Assembly (NCBI RefSeq): GCF_039613825.1
Contig: NZ_CP154826.1
Coordinates: 3,162,001 to 3,226,000, forward strand
Source: Diaminobutyricibacter sp. McL0608
Lineage (GTDB): Bacteria > Actinomycetota > Actinomycetes > Actinomycetales > Microbacteriaceae
DNA: 64,000 nt
Direction of reading: 5' to 3'
Shown here: positions 7,053-15,738 of the stretch, in pieces
How positions within the stretch are numbered: the stretch's first letter is position 1
How the letters are laid out: the number at the start of each line of letters is the position of its first letter
Notes under the pieces: model-generated
What the model was told of the DNA's origin: nothing
Seen by the model: the letters and a program-made list of their open reading frames with translations, nothing else
The model's database searches: none
Translations under genes and position numbers: made by a program

Positions 7053-8285
7053 TCAGCCTGCGATCGACTCGATGATCGCTCGGACCCCGTCGTCGATGGC
7101 GGTGACGCTCGTGTCGATGACGATGTCCGCATCCACGGGCTCCTCATACGGGGAGTCGACGCCAGTGAAGTCGGTCAGCTCACCGGCGCGCGCACGCGCA
7201 TAGAGTCCCTTGCGGTCGCGCTGCTCGCAGACCTCGATCGGCGTCGATACATACACGAGGACGAATCGCCCCACCTCCTCGGCCATGCTGCGGATGCGTT
7301 CCCGGGAGCTCGCGAACGGCGCGATCGGAGCACACACGGCGACTCCACCACCCTCGGCGACGCGGGCGGCGACCCAGCCGATCCGGTAGAGGTTTTCCTC
7401 GCGATCGGCCGCTGAGAACCCGAGCCCGGCGGAGACGACCCGGCGCACCGCATCCCCGTCCAGCAGGACGCCCCGTCGTCCGACGGACGGGAGCCGCTCG
7501 GCGAGTGCCCGCGCGAGCGTCGATTTGCCGGAACCGGAGAGTCCGCTGAAGAGCACGACGAGCCCGTCTGCCGCCGCAGCTTCGGACGCCCGCTCACTAC
7601 CCGGCCTCGTGAAGTCGAGAACGTCATCCGCCCTCAGCGTCGACAGGACCGCGTCGACGATCCCGCGATCGTCCGTCGAGGTCCCGGATGCAGGAGCCGG
7701 CAGATACCGGACTGTGGCCCCTTCGATTTCCCCTGCGCAGCGCCGAAGCAGGTCGACCAGGGCGGTCATCCGGGTCGCACCGGATGCCGACCCGCCAATG
7801 CCGAGCAGCACGATCGGACGGCCGCCCGAGTCGCGGGCGAGGTGGAGCAGGCTGGCAGGGTCAGGGACGTCATCGAACAGGGCGATGCGCGAACCCGAAA
7901 GGTCATCGGATGCGCTCAGCCGCAGGTCGCGGGCCGGCCCGTGTTCGGGAGGCCTCAGACCACGCAGGCCACCAGCCACGTGCGCACGTCCGTCGCCGCG
8001 TGATCGAACGGCGGTGACGAGCAGTTCGGCGAGCGGGGTGCCGTCGGGGTCAGTCAGCTCGACGGACTCGCCCACGCGCATGCGGTCGGCGAACGACCCG
8101 CCGACGACGAGCTGCGCCTCGAACGGCCAGCCCGCGGGCGCAGCGCCGGGAAGGCAGTAGCCGTCGATCGGACCCAGGAGTCCGCCGATGATCAGTTCGA
8201 GAAGCTCGAGTTCGTGGCGATCGAGGGCGAGAGCGGCGGTGCCGGCGCGGCTCCCGGCCGCAGGAACGTCATTCGTCACGGGCAT
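7053..8285 (-). CDS. cysC: Adenylylsulfate kinase (CysC) fused to degenerate ATP-sulfurylase-like N-terminus
   Basis: The C-terminal ~170 residues are a complete APS kinase making PAPS from APS and ATP: P-loop GLSGSGKST (248-256), LLDGDAVR, FSAADREENLYRIG, the CAPIAPF segment, and DRKGLYARARAGELTDFTGV. The first ~110 residues, with ELELLELIIGGLLGPIDGYC and VGESVELTDPDGTPLAEL, resemble the PUA-like N-terminal domain of ATP sulfurylases. The part between lacks the QXRNP and HXXH motifs of a working sulfurylase, so it is probably not catalytic. ATP sulfurylase activity is supplied instead by CysDN. The ATG at 8285 overlaps the upstream exporter gene by 17 nt. With APS reductase in the assimilatory operon, this kinase points to sulfation. 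Confidence 0.92.
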   Translation of the reverse strand: MPVTNDVPAAGSRAGTAALALDRHELELLELIIGGLLGPIDGYCLPGAAPAGWPFEAQLVVGGSFADRMRVGESVELTDPDGTPLAELLVTAVRSRGDGRAHVAGGLRGLRPPEHGPARDLRLSASDDLSGSRIALFDDVPDPASLLHLARDSGGRPIVLLGIGGSASGATRMTALVDLLRRCAGEIEGATVRYLPAPASGTSTDDRGIVDAVLSTLRADDVLDFTRPGSERASEAAAADGLVVLFSGLSGSGKSTLARALAERLPSVGRRGVLLDGDAVRRVVSAGLGFSAADREENLYRIGWVAARVAEGGGVAVCAPIAPFASSRERIRSMAEEVGRFVLVYVSTPIEVCEQRDRKGLYARARAGELTDFTGVDSPYEEPVDADIVIDTSVTAIDDGVRAIIESIAG

Positions 8286-9261
8286 GCTCCGGAGGATCGT
8301 GGGTCTGGAGGGCCGCAGCCGCTGCAGCTTCTTTCGACCGTTTGTATTCGCGGACTTCGACGGATGCGAGAGCGGGGAGTCCTTTGCTGCGGCGGATGAG
8401 CATCCACGCGATCGGGGCACCGATCAGCATGACCACGAGGATGATGCCGGTGAGTTCGTTGCTGACGCCGAGGAGTTTGAGCGCGGACGCGAGCAGCACG
8501 AACGCGAGCGCCCGACGGATGAAGCCGCCGTTGAGGCGCGACGACAACTGGGCGCCGATGAAGGTGCCGGGAATGCTTCCGATGAGCAGCGGCAGGGTCA
8601 CGCCGAGGTCGAGGTCGCCGAACATGGCATGGCCGATGGCGGCGGATGCGACGAGCGGCACGGCCTGGACGAGGTCGGTTCCGACGAGCTGGCTGGCCCG
8701 GAGACCGGGATACAGCATCATCAGGCCGATGATGATGAGCGATCCGGATCCGACGGAGGTCAGACCGACCACCAGGCCGCCGAGCGCACCGAGAAGGATC
8801 GTGGGAACCACCCTGACCACGACATCGGGGCGGTCCTGCGGGAGTTTGTCCCCCTGCCCGTCACGGGACTTCGCTCGTTCCACGAGCCGCAGATAGGCGC
8901 GGACGCTGAGCAGGATGGCGGTGAGCAGGATGGCGCTGCCGAGCGCGTACTGGAGGAACACCTGCACGTCGGCCCTGTTGCCGAGGGCTTTCAGGATGAG
9001 AACTCCGCAGAACGCGGCTGGAACCGACCCGATGCAGAGAAAGCCGACGAGGCGGAGGTTCACGGTCTTACGTCGCAGGTGGACGATCGAGCCGACGGGT
9101 TTCATGACGGCGCTGGCGACGAGGTCGCTGGACACGGCGGTGAGCGGGGGCACGCCGAAGAACAGCACGAGCATCGGCGTCATCAGCGCCCCGCCGCCCA
9201 TTCCCGTGAGGCCGACGACGATGCCCACGACGAACGAACCGGCCAGCAAGCCCCAGTCCAT
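8269..9261 (-). CDS. TauE/SafE-family sulfite/sulfonate exporter
   Basis: Integral membrane protein of 330 aa with about eight to nine hydrophobic segments arranged as two TauE/SafE repeats: GIVVGLTGMGGGALMTPML near the N-terminus and GGLVVGLTSVGSGSLIIIG near the middle. The family moves sulfite, sulfoacetate or other organosulfur anions across the membrane. The ATG at 9261 follows TCAGGTC, a better start than the GTG at 9288. It overlaps and is co-transcribed with cysC, and is divergent from the sulfonate-type ABC operon. Direction and substrate of transport are inferred only from context. Confidence 0.88.
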   Translation of the reverse strand: MDWGLLAGSFVVGIVVGLTGMGGGALMTPMLVLFFGVPPLTAVSSDLVASAVMKPVGSIVHLRRKTVNLRLVGFLCIGSVPAAFCGVLILKALGNRADVQVFLQYALGSAILLTAILLSVRAYLRLVERAKSRDGQGDKLPQDRPDVVVRVVPTILLGALGGLVVGLTSVGSGSLIIIGLMMLYPGLRASQLVGTDLVQAVPLVASAAIGHAMFGDLDLGVTLPLLIGSIPGTFIGAQLSSRLNGGFIRRALAFVLLASALKLLGVSNELTGIILVVMLIGAPIAWMLIRRSKGLPALASVEVREYKRSKEAAAAAALQTHDPPEHARDE

Positions 9262-9363
9262 GACCTGATTCTGGCACAGCGATTTCACCGCTGACCCTTG
9301 ATTTCTTCACAACTCTGGTAAATATCGAGAATTTCTCATAAACTGCTGGGATACTCGATCAAA

Positions 9364-9399
9364 TACGTCGGATATGTCGGAAATACCGGATAAGTCGAA
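9364..9399. repeat. Four tandem 9-bp repeats, candidate operator
   Basis: TACGTCGGA, TATGTCGGA, AATACCGGA and TAAGTCGAA follow each other at exactly 9-bp intervals in the AT-rich 205-bp gap between cysC-tauE and the ABC operon. A small inverted repeat GAGAA-T-TTCTC lies at 9327-9337. The placement suggests a regulatory region for both divergent transcripts, perhaps bound by the Rrf2 protein encoded in the operon. Confidence 0.5.
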
Positions 9400-9466
9400 A
9401 ATAGCGCACCCGGGCCTGCACCTGGAGGGCCAGGAACCAGGAATCACAGCCAAGAGGAGAGTGACC

Positions 9467-10525
9467 ATGATTCGTCGCATCATCGCCGTCGCCGGCGTTC
9501 TCGCCGTCGCCGTTACGCTCGGGGGTTGCAGCACCGCCGCCGGCACCGGCACCAACGCCGAGCCGGCCTCGCAGAACCTGCCGACCGAACTGCGGTTCGG
9601 CTACTTCCCCAACTTCACCCACGCTCCGGCGATCATCGCCCTCGAGAAGGGCTACCTGCAGAAGGAGCTCGGCAAGGGAGTGAAGGTGACCCCCGTCACC
9701 TTCAACGCCGGCCCGGCCGCCATCGAGGCACTCTTCGGCAACGCCGTCGACATTACCCTCGCCGGCCCCAACCCGACGATCACCGGGTACACCAAGAGCC
9801 ACGGCGAGGCCCTCAAGGTCGTCGCAGGGGCAGCATCCGGAGGCGCCGGCCTGGTCGTCCGCCAGGGGATCAACTCCCCGGCCGATCTGAAAGGCAAGAC
9901 CATCGCGACCCCGTCACTCGGCAACACCCAGGATGTCGCTCTCCGCTACTGGCTGAAGCAGCAGGGGTTCAACACGACGACCGAGGGCGGCGGCGACGTC
10001 CACATCATGCCCGAGGACAACGCGACCGCACTGCAGGCCTTCATCCAGGGCAAGCTCGACGGCGCGTGGGTTCCCCAGCCGTGGGTGACCCAGATGGTCG
10101 AACAGGGTCACGGCACCGAACTGGTCAACGAGGCCAGCCTCTGGCCGAGCGGAAAGTTCGTGGTGACGAACACGGTCGCCTCGACGGCGTTCCTGAAGAA
10201 GTATCCGGATGCGGTGAAAGCGGTGATCGCGGCCGAACTGGACGCCATCGACTTCATCAAGGCGCACCCGAAGGACGCAGCCACGATCGTGAACGACCAG
10301 ATCAAGGCGATCACCGGCAGCCAGACCGACCCCAAGGTGCTCGAGACGGCGTGGAACGACGTGACATTCACCATCGATCCCCTTCCGGCGACGCTCCTCG
10401 CCTCGGCCGCGCACGCGCACTCGGTCGGCCTTCTCGACACCGTGAAGCTCGACGGCCTGTACGACCTGAAGCCGCTCAACTCCCTGCTCGAGAAGCGTGG
10501 GGAGAAGGCGATCCCCACACCATGA
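9467..10525 (+). CDS. ABC transporter substrate-binding lipoprotein, sulfonate (SsuA/TauA) type
   Basis: Extracytoplasmic lipoprotein (352 aa). The signal peptide ends in VTLGGCS with lipidated Cys21. The mature part is an NMT1/SsuA-like periplasmic-binding fold: LRFGYFPNFTHAPAII, FNAGPAAIEALFGNAVDIT, DLKGKTIATPSLGNTQD. It presumably delivers a sulfonate, sulfate ester or sulfate to the permease encoded two genes on. The ATG at 9467 has AGAGGAG 7-8 nt upstream; longer open frames reach into the operator repeats. It closely resembles the binding protein at 44.9 kb (both contain SLGNTQD/QLGNTQD-VALRYWLK), indicating paralogous transporters. Confidence 0.92.
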   Translation: MIRRIIAVAGVLAVAVTLGGCSTAAGTGTNAEPASQNLPTELRFGYFPNFTHAPAIIALEKGYLQKELGKGVKVTPVTFNAGPAAIEALFGNAVDITLAGPNPTITGYTKSHGEALKVVAGAASGGAGLVVRQGINSPADLKGKTIATPSLGNTQDVALRYWLKQQGFNTTTEGGGDVHIMPEDNATALQAFIQGKLDGAWVPQPWVTQMVEQGHGTELVNEASLWPSGKFVVTNTVASTAFLKKYPDAVKAVIAAELDAIDFIKAHPKDAATIVNDQIKAITGSQTDPKVLETAWNDVTFTIDPLPATLLASAAHAHSVGLLDTVKLDGLYDLKPLNSLLEKRGEKAIPTP

Positions 10526-11307
10526 CACTCATCGACCGGCCGGTCTCATCCGGCACGACGGGGGCCGTCGACGCGATCAGGATCGATGGCCTCACGAAAC
10601 GCTTCGGCCGCCGTGGCCACGAGACCACGGCACTCCAGGACATCTCGATCTCGGTCAGGGAGCACGAATTCCTCTGCGTGGTCGGGCGCTCAGGATGCGG
10701 GAAGAGCACACTGCTCAACCTCATAGCCGGCCTCGACGCGGCGGATGCGGGGACGATCGAGCTGGGGGCCCGCCGCGTCGGGGTCATGTTCCAGGAGTCG
10801 AGCCTGTTCCCGTGGCTGACGGTCGGAGGGAACATCCAGCTCGCGCTGAGGCTCTCGGGGGTTCCTCGGTCCGACCGTCGGGCGAGGACCGAGGAACTGC
10901 TCGAGGCCGTCCAGCTGGGCGGGACCATGAAGAAGCGTCCGCACGAGCTCTCAGGCGGGATGCGGCAGCGCGTCGCACTGGCCAGGACCCTGGCACAGGA
11001 GTGCCAGATCCTCCTGATGGACGAACCGTTCGCAGCACTCGACGCGATCACCCGGGATGCGATGCACGAGCTGACCGAGCGGATCTGGGCCGAACGCGGT
11101 CTCACCGTGGTCTTCGTCACGCACAACGTGCGGGAAGCCGCACGCCTGGCCGACCGGGTGATCGTCATGAAGCCGTCGCCTGGTCGCATCGGAGGCGAGG
11201 AGAGGATCGACATCCCCCGTCCCCGCCGCATGGAGGACCTCCTCACCGCAGAGGCCGCCGCCGAACTCCACGACCTGCTCCACAGCCAGGAGGTGTCTGA
11301 TGAGTGA
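10522..11307 (+). CDS. ABC transporter ATP-binding protein, sulfonate (SsuB) type
   Basis: Cytoplasmic ATPase (261 aa) energising the importer. It has Walker A GRSGCGKS (55-62), the Q-loop in VGVMFQESSLFPWLTV, signature LSGGMRQR, Walker B ILLMDEPF and the switch histidine in VTHNVREAARLADR. The FPWLTV segment after the Q-loop is typical of the nitrate/sulfonate/taurine subfamily. The ATG overlaps the binding-protein stop by 4 nt. Confidence 0.95.
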   Translation: MTLIDRPVSSGTTGAVDAIRIDGLTKRFGRRGHETTALQDISISVREHEFLCVVGRSGCGKSTLLNLIAGLDAADAGTIELGARRVGVMFQESSLFPWLTVGGNIQLALRLSGVPRSDRRARTEELLEAVQLGGTMKKRPHELSGGMRQRVALARTLAQECQILLMDEPFAALDAITRDAMHELTERIWAERGLTVVFVTHNVREAARLADRVIVMKPSPGRIGGEERIDIPRPRRMEDLLTAEAAAELHDLLHSQEVSDE

Positions 11308-12166
11308 TCGAGCCCTGCGCGCGTCGACCGTCGGCCTTGCGCCCGCCACATTCCACGAGGGCGGCGACGGGTTGTCGCGCTGGAGCAGGCGCATCTGGCG
11401 CCGCGTCTGGCCGCCGCTCCTCGCCGTGCTCATCGTCCTCCTCGTGTGGGAGCTGGTCGTGCTCAGCGGCTGGCGTCCCGATTACGTGCTCCCCGGCCCG
11501 CTGACGGTCGGCCAGACGTTCGTCGGCGAACTCGTCGACCCGAAGTTCTGGAGCGCTCTCGGCACGACGCTCAACCGGGCGATGATCGGCTTCGCGGTCG
11601 CCATCGTGATCGGGACGGCCCTCGGGCTCGCCGTGTCCCGCTCCCGAATCCTCCGTTCCGCGATCGGATCGCTGATCACCGGCCTCCAGACCATGCCGTC
11701 GATCGCCTGGTTCCCGCTGGCGATCCTGTTGTTCGGCCTCACCGAGCAGGCGATCCTGTTCGTGGTCGTCATCGGCGCGGCTCCGTCGATCGCGAACGGC
11801 TTCGTCTCCGGCGTGGACGACGTCCCGCCACAGCTGGTGCGGGTCGCGAAAGTTCTCGGTGCGCGTGGCCTCGGGCTGTACCGTTCTGTGATGATCCCGT
11901 CCGCGATGCCGCAGTACGTCTCGGGCCTCAAGCAGGGCTGGGCATTCGCCTGGCGCAGCCTGATGGCGGGCGAACTGCTGGTGATCATCGCATCCCGGCC
12001 TTCGCTCGGAGTCCAGCTCCAGTTCTTCCGCGAATTCGCCAACGCACCGGGGCTGATCGCGATCATGATCGTGATCCTGCTCGTCGGCGTCATCGTCGAC
12101 GGCGTCTTCAGCGCGATCGCGAACGGAGTCCGCTCTCGCCGTGGCATGGGGGTCGTGCGAATATAG
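11300..12166 (+). CDS. ABC transporter permease, sulfonate (SsuC) type
   Basis: Membrane permease of 288 aa with about six membrane segments. The binding-protein-dependent transport signature lies in a GLKQGWAFAWRSLMAGELLV stretch near residue 215. The N-terminal ~35 residues are cytoplasmic, followed by WPPLLAVLIVLLVWELVVL as the first span. It overlaps the ATPase gene by 8 nt and completes a one-permease (homodimeric) importer as in SsuABC. Confidence 0.93.
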   Translation: MSDRALRASTVGLAPATFHEGGDGLSRWSRRIWRRVWPPLLAVLIVLLVWELVVLSGWRPDYVLPGPLTVGQTFVGELVDPKFWSALGTTLNRAMIGFAVAIVIGTALGLAVSRSRILRSAIGSLITGLQTMPSIAWFPLAILLFGLTEQAILFVVVIGAAPSIANGFVSGVDDVPPQLVRVAKVLGARGLGLYRSVMIPSAMPQYVSGLKQGWAFAWRSLMAGELLVIIASRPSLGVQLQFFREFANAPGLIAIMIVILLVGVIVDGVFSAIANGVRSRRGMGVVRI

Positions 12167-12209
12167 TTCAAACGAACGCAAGTCCCAGGACTGTGGAGGG
12201 GGGCGCACC

Positions 12210-12671
12210 GTGCAGGTCAACGCTCGCGTGGACTACGCCCTCAGGGCTGTCGTCCAGATCGCGAGCGCGGGCACGGACGGCGGCGTGACCACGAAGCGCG
12301 AGTTGTCGACGTCCCAGCACATCCCGGCCCGCTTCCTCGAGAACATCCTTCTCCAGTTGGTGCGCTCCGGCATCCTCATCGCGACGCGTGGGTCGCAGGG
12401 AGGCTACTCCCTCGGCCGACCCGCGGCCGAGATCAGTGTGGCGGATGTCGTGCGCGCGATCGACGGTCCGCTGGCCGGTGTTCGCGGCGCACCGCCGGAA
12501 CAGATCGACTACCCGGAGACATCCCGCAGTGTGCAGGCGATCTGGATCGCGTTGCGGGCCAGCATGCGAACGGTGCTCGAGGGCACGTCGGTCGAAGCGC
12601 TGGTCACCGGCGACCTGCCTGACGTCGCAGAAGAACTGCTCGGTCGTCCGGGCGCCTGGGAACGCCGGTGA
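12210..12671 (+). CDS. Rrf2-family transcriptional regulator (CymR-like, no Fe-S cysteines)
   Basis: DNA-binding protein of 153 aa with the Rrf2 winged helix: VNARVDYALRAVVQIAS at the start, recognition region SQHIPARFLENILLQLVRSG and wing ATRGSQGGYSLGRP. The protein has no cysteine, so it cannot hold the Fe-S cluster of IscR/NsrR. This fits CymR-type regulators, which sense sulfur status through cysteine-biosynthesis signals. The GTG at 12210 follows GTGGAGGG. The gene is last in the transporter operon, so it probably autoregulates the sulfur genes; this is inferred from position. Confidence 0.88.
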   Translation: MQVNARVDYALRAVVQIASAGTDGGVTTKRELSTSQHIPARFLENILLQLVRSGILIATRGSQGGYSLGRPAAEISVADVVRAIDGPLAGVRGAPPEQIDYPETSRSVQAIWIALRASMRTVLEGTSVEALVTGDLPDVAEELLGRPGAWERR

Positions 12672-12677
12672 GGCCCG

Positions 12678-12703
12678 CCCCCATCCGGTCACCCAGATGG
12701 GGG
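12678..12703 (+). terminator. Hairpin between the Rrf2 gene and cysQ
   Basis: CCCCCATC (12678-12685) pairs with GATGGGGG (12696-12703) over a 10-nt loop, just after the Rrf2 stop. No T-tract follows. It may attenuate read-through from the transporter genes into cysQDN. Confidence 0.5.
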
Positions 12704-12767
12704 TCTATGTCCGCTGCGCGCCCTGTGACAGAGTCAACGGCACACCTTGTCCGCAGGAGGGCACCTC

Positions 12768-13538
12768 TTGCCGAGAGCTGACGTGATTGCCGATACCCGA
12801 TACGCTGCCGACCTCGCTCAGGGGGCCGGCGCGGCCATCGTGCGCCTGCGCGCCGAGCCCGATCACGGCTCGCTGACCGACGTCGAACGCAAAGCGCTCG
12901 GGGATGCGACCGGGCAGGCCTACCTCAACGACCGTCTGCGTGCTGAACGCCCCGACGACGCGATCCTCTCCGAGGAGGCCGCGGATTCCGCAGCGCGGCT
13001 CGACTCCCACCGGGTCTGGATCATCGATCCGCTGGACGGTACGCGAGAGTTCGCCGAAGGCCGCGACGACTGGGCCGTGCACGTCGCCCTCTGGAACGAC
13101 GGTGAACTCGTCGCCGGCGCCGTCGCACTACCAGGGATCGGGACTGTGCTCGCGAGCGACGACCCGCCCGTATCATTCGCGCAGCCTGAGCGCATCCGCC
13201 TCGCCGTGTCGCGGAGCCGGCCTCCGGCGCTCGTCGACTACCTCGCCGAGGCGCTCGACGCGGAACTCGTACCGATGGGCTCCGCGGGCTACAAGGTCTC
13301 GGCGGTGGTTCGGGGCGCGGCCGACGCCTACGTGCACGCCGGCGGCCAGTACGAATGGGACTCGGCGGCCCCGGTCGCCGTCGCGCGCAATGCGGGTCTC
13401 TTCACCAGCCGCATCGACGGAGCACCGCTCGAATACAACCAGGCGAACCCCTACCTTCCCGATCTCGTGGTGTGCAACCCGGGCATCGCAGACCTGATCC
13501 TGTCCACCATCCGCAGATACGAGGAGGAGAACGCGTGA
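12768..13538 (+). CDS. cysQ: 3'(2'),5'-bisphosphate nucleotidase CysQ
   Basis: Mg-dependent phosphatase of the inositol-monophosphatase fold (256 aa) that hydrolyses PAP, the by-product of sulfotransferases, and can also act on PAPS. Metal-binding motifs are visible: ILSEE (residues 66-70), DPLDGTREF (87-95) and the later YEWDSAAPVAVARNAG. The start is taken as TTG at 12768 because AGGAGG lies 7 nt before it; longer reading has no ribosome site. Its stop overlaps the GTG of cysD. Placement with cysDN and a sulfotransferase fits PAP removal during sulfation. Confidence 0.93.
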   Translation: MPRADVIADTRYAADLAQGAGAAIVRLRAEPDHGSLTDVERKALGDATGQAYLNDRLRAERPDDAILSEEAADSAARLDSHRVWIIDPLDGTREFAEGRDDWAVHVALWNDGELVAGAVALPGIGTVLASDDPPVSFAQPERIRLAVSRSRPPALVDYLAEALDAELVPMGSAGYKVSAVVRGAADAYVHAGGQYEWDSAAPVAVARNAGLFTSRIDGAPLEYNQANPYLPDLVVCNPGIADLILSTIRRYEEENA

Positions 13539-14455
13539 AGGAGCCCGACGACATCCCGCGGTACGGCCTCAGCCAGCTCGATTACCTCGAGTCCGAGGCG
13601 ATCTTCATCATCCGTGAAGTGGCCGCCGAGAACGAGCATCCCGCACTGCTCTTCTCCGGCGGCAAAGACTCGATAGTGATGCTGCACCTGGCGGTGAAGG
13701 CGTTCGCGCCGGGGCCGATCCCCTTCCCGGTGGTGCACATCGACACGGGGCACAACTTCGTCGAGGTGCTCGACTTCCGCGACCAGCTCGTCGAAGAACT
13801 GGGCGTCGAACTCGTGATCGGCTCGGTCCAGGACGCGATCGACACCGGTCTCATCAAGGAGCCCGCCGGGCGTTCCCGCAACCGCGCCCAGACGCCGGTC
13901 CTGCTTCACACGGCCGAGACCCACGGGTTCACCGCCCTCCTCGGAGGTGCGCGACGCGACGAGGAGAAGGCCAGGGCGAAGGAGCGGGTCTTCTCGTTCC
14001 GCGACGAGTTCGGTCAGTGGGACCCGAAGGATCAGCGGCCCGAGCTGTGGTCGCTGTACAACGCGCGGATCAACCCCGGTGAGAGCATCCGGGTGTTCCC
14101 CGTCTCCAACTGGACCGAGCTCGACATCTGGGAGTACATCGCGCGCGAAGGGATCGAAGTTCCGTCGATCTACTACGCGCACGAACGCGAGGTGTTCGTG
14201 CGCAATTCGATGATCTTCGCCGTAGACCAGCACCTGCAGCCGGGCGAAGGAGAAGAAGTCTTCACCGCCCGTGTGCGGTACCGCACGGTCGGCGACGCGA
14301 CACTGACTGCCGCGGTCGAATCGGATGCGGACACGGCTGAGAAGGTCGCCGTCGAGGTCGCAGCCTCCCGCATCACCGAACGCGGGGCGACCCGCGGCGA
14401 CGACAAGGTCAGCGAAGCGGCCATGGAGGATCGCAAGAAGGAGGGGTACTTCTAG
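13535..14455 (+). CDS. cysD: Sulfate adenylyltransferase subunit 2 CysD (copy 1)
   Basis: Small subunit of heterodimeric ATP sulfurylase, forming APS from sulfate and ATP (306 aa). The PP-loop SGGKDS is at residues 41-46. Further signatures are GARRDEEKARAKERVFSFRD, FPVSNWTELDIWEYI and the C-terminal SEAAMEDRKKEGYF. The GTG overlaps cysQ (GTGA) and its stop overlaps cysN (TAGTG), a fully coupled cysQDN. A paralogue with the same signatures lies at 42.6 kb in the assimilatory operon. Confidence 0.96.
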   Translation: MKEPDDIPRYGLSQLDYLESEAIFIIREVAAENEHPALLFSGGKDSIVMLHLAVKAFAPGPIPFPVVHIDTGHNFVEVLDFRDQLVEELGVELVIGSVQDAIDTGLIKEPAGRSRNRAQTPVLLHTAETHGFTALLGGARRDEEKARAKERVFSFRDEFGQWDPKDQRPELWSLYNARINPGESIRVFPVSNWTELDIWEYIAREGIEVPSIYYAHEREVFVRNSMIFAVDQHLQPGEGEEVFTARVRYRTVGDATLTAAVESDADTAEKVAVEVAASRITERGATRGDDKVSEAAMEDRKKEGYF

Positions 14456-15699
14456 TGGACATCCTGCGATTTGCCACGGCCGGGTCGGTGGACGACGGCA
14501 AGAGCACCCTCATCGGGCGCCTGCTGTACGACTCGAAGTCGATCTTCTCCGACCAGCTCGACGCGGTCGAGCGCACCAGCCGCCAGCGCGGCGACCAGTA
14601 CACAGACCTCGCCCTGCTCACCGACGGCCTGCGCGCCGAGCGGGAACAGGGGATCACGATCGACGTCGCGTACCGCTACTTCGCAACCCGGCGACGCAAG
14701 TTCATCATCGCCGACACCCCCGGGCACATTCAGTACACCCGCAACATGGTGACCGGGGCATCGACGGCCGACCTGGCGATCATCCTCGTGGACGCGCGCA
14801 AGGGCATCCTCGAGCAGAGCCGCAGGCACGCGACCATCGTGTCGCTGCTGCGGGTGCCGCACGTCGTGCTCGCCATCAACAAGATGGACCTGGTCGACTG
14901 GTCGGAAGACGTCTACGAGTCGATCCGCAAAGAGTTCCTCGAATTCTCGGCGCGGCTCGACTTCACCGACGTCACGGTCATCCCGCTGTCCGCACTGGAA
15001 GGCGACAACGTGGTGCACCGCTCCGAGAACATGCGGTGGTACGAGGGCCCGTCGCTCCTCCACCACCTGGAGCACGTGTACATCGCGGCCGACCGGAACC
15101 TCGTGGACGTCCGTTTCCCGGTGCAGTACGTCATCCGGCCCCAGAACGGGCGCGGCGACTACCGCGCGTTCGCCGGCCAGGTGGTCGGCGGCGTCCTGAA
15201 GCCCGGCGACGACGTCGTGGTGCTCCCCAGCGGTCTGCCCACACGCATCCAGGGCATCGACACGGCTGACGGCGAGGTCTCCGAGGCGTTCGCCCCGATG
15301 TCGGTCACGATCAGGCTCGAAGACGAAGTCGACGTCTCGCGCGGCGACATGATCTGTCGCCCCCGCAACCAGCCGACCGTCACGCAGGACATCGACGCGA
15401 TGATCTGCTGGATGGACGACGCAGCGCTCCGGCCCGGCCAGAAGTATGCGATCAAGCACACGACGAGGGTGGTTCGTGCGCTCGTCAAGGAGATCCAGTA
15501 CGAGCTCAACATCAACACCCTGCACCGCACACAGGACGTGACGAGCCTGGGGCTCAACGCGATCGGACGCGTGAGACTGCGCGCCATGCAGCCCCTCCTC
15601 GTCGACCCCTACCGGCGCAACCGCCAGACCGGCGGATTCATCATCATCGACGAGGTCACCAACCGCACTGTCGGCGCCGGAGTGATCACCGAGAACTGA
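14455..15699 (+). CDS. cysN: Sulfate adenylyltransferase subunit 1 CysN (copy 1, GTPase)
   Basis: GTPase subunit driving APS synthesis (414 aa). Elongation-factor-like motifs: G1 GSVDDGKST (10-18), G3 ADTPGHIQYTRNM, G4 NKMDL, then translation-factor beta-barrel domains. No CysC domain is fused at the C-terminus; the kinase is encoded separately at 7.1-8.3 kb. The start is GTG directly overlapping the cysD stop. Confidence 0.96.
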   Translation: MDILRFATAGSVDDGKSTLIGRLLYDSKSIFSDQLDAVERTSRQRGDQYTDLALLTDGLRAEREQGITIDVAYRYFATRRRKFIIADTPGHIQYTRNMVTGASTADLAIILVDARKGILEQSRRHATIVSLLRVPHVVLAINKMDLVDWSEDVYESIRKEFLEFSARLDFTDVTVIPLSALEGDNVVHRSENMRWYEGPSLLHHLEHVYIAADRNLVDVRFPVQYVIRPQNGRGDYRAFAGQVVGGVLKPGDDVVVLPSGLPTRIQGIDTADGEVSEAFAPMSVTIRLEDEVDVSRGDMICRPRNQPTVTQDIDAMICWMDDAALRPGQKYAIKHTTRVVRALVKEIQYELNINTLHRTQDVTSLGLNAIGRVRLRAMQPLLVDPYRRNRQTGGFIIIDEVTNRTVGAGVITEN

Positions 15700-15738
15700 C
15701 CCGACGACCCCACCACGACGCGACGAGGAAGGTCCAGC

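Noticed and set aside
9374-9466. Extension of the first binding protein to a start at 9374
   Set aside because: It would code through the 9-bp operator repeats and move the lipoprotein signal peptide away from the N-terminus.
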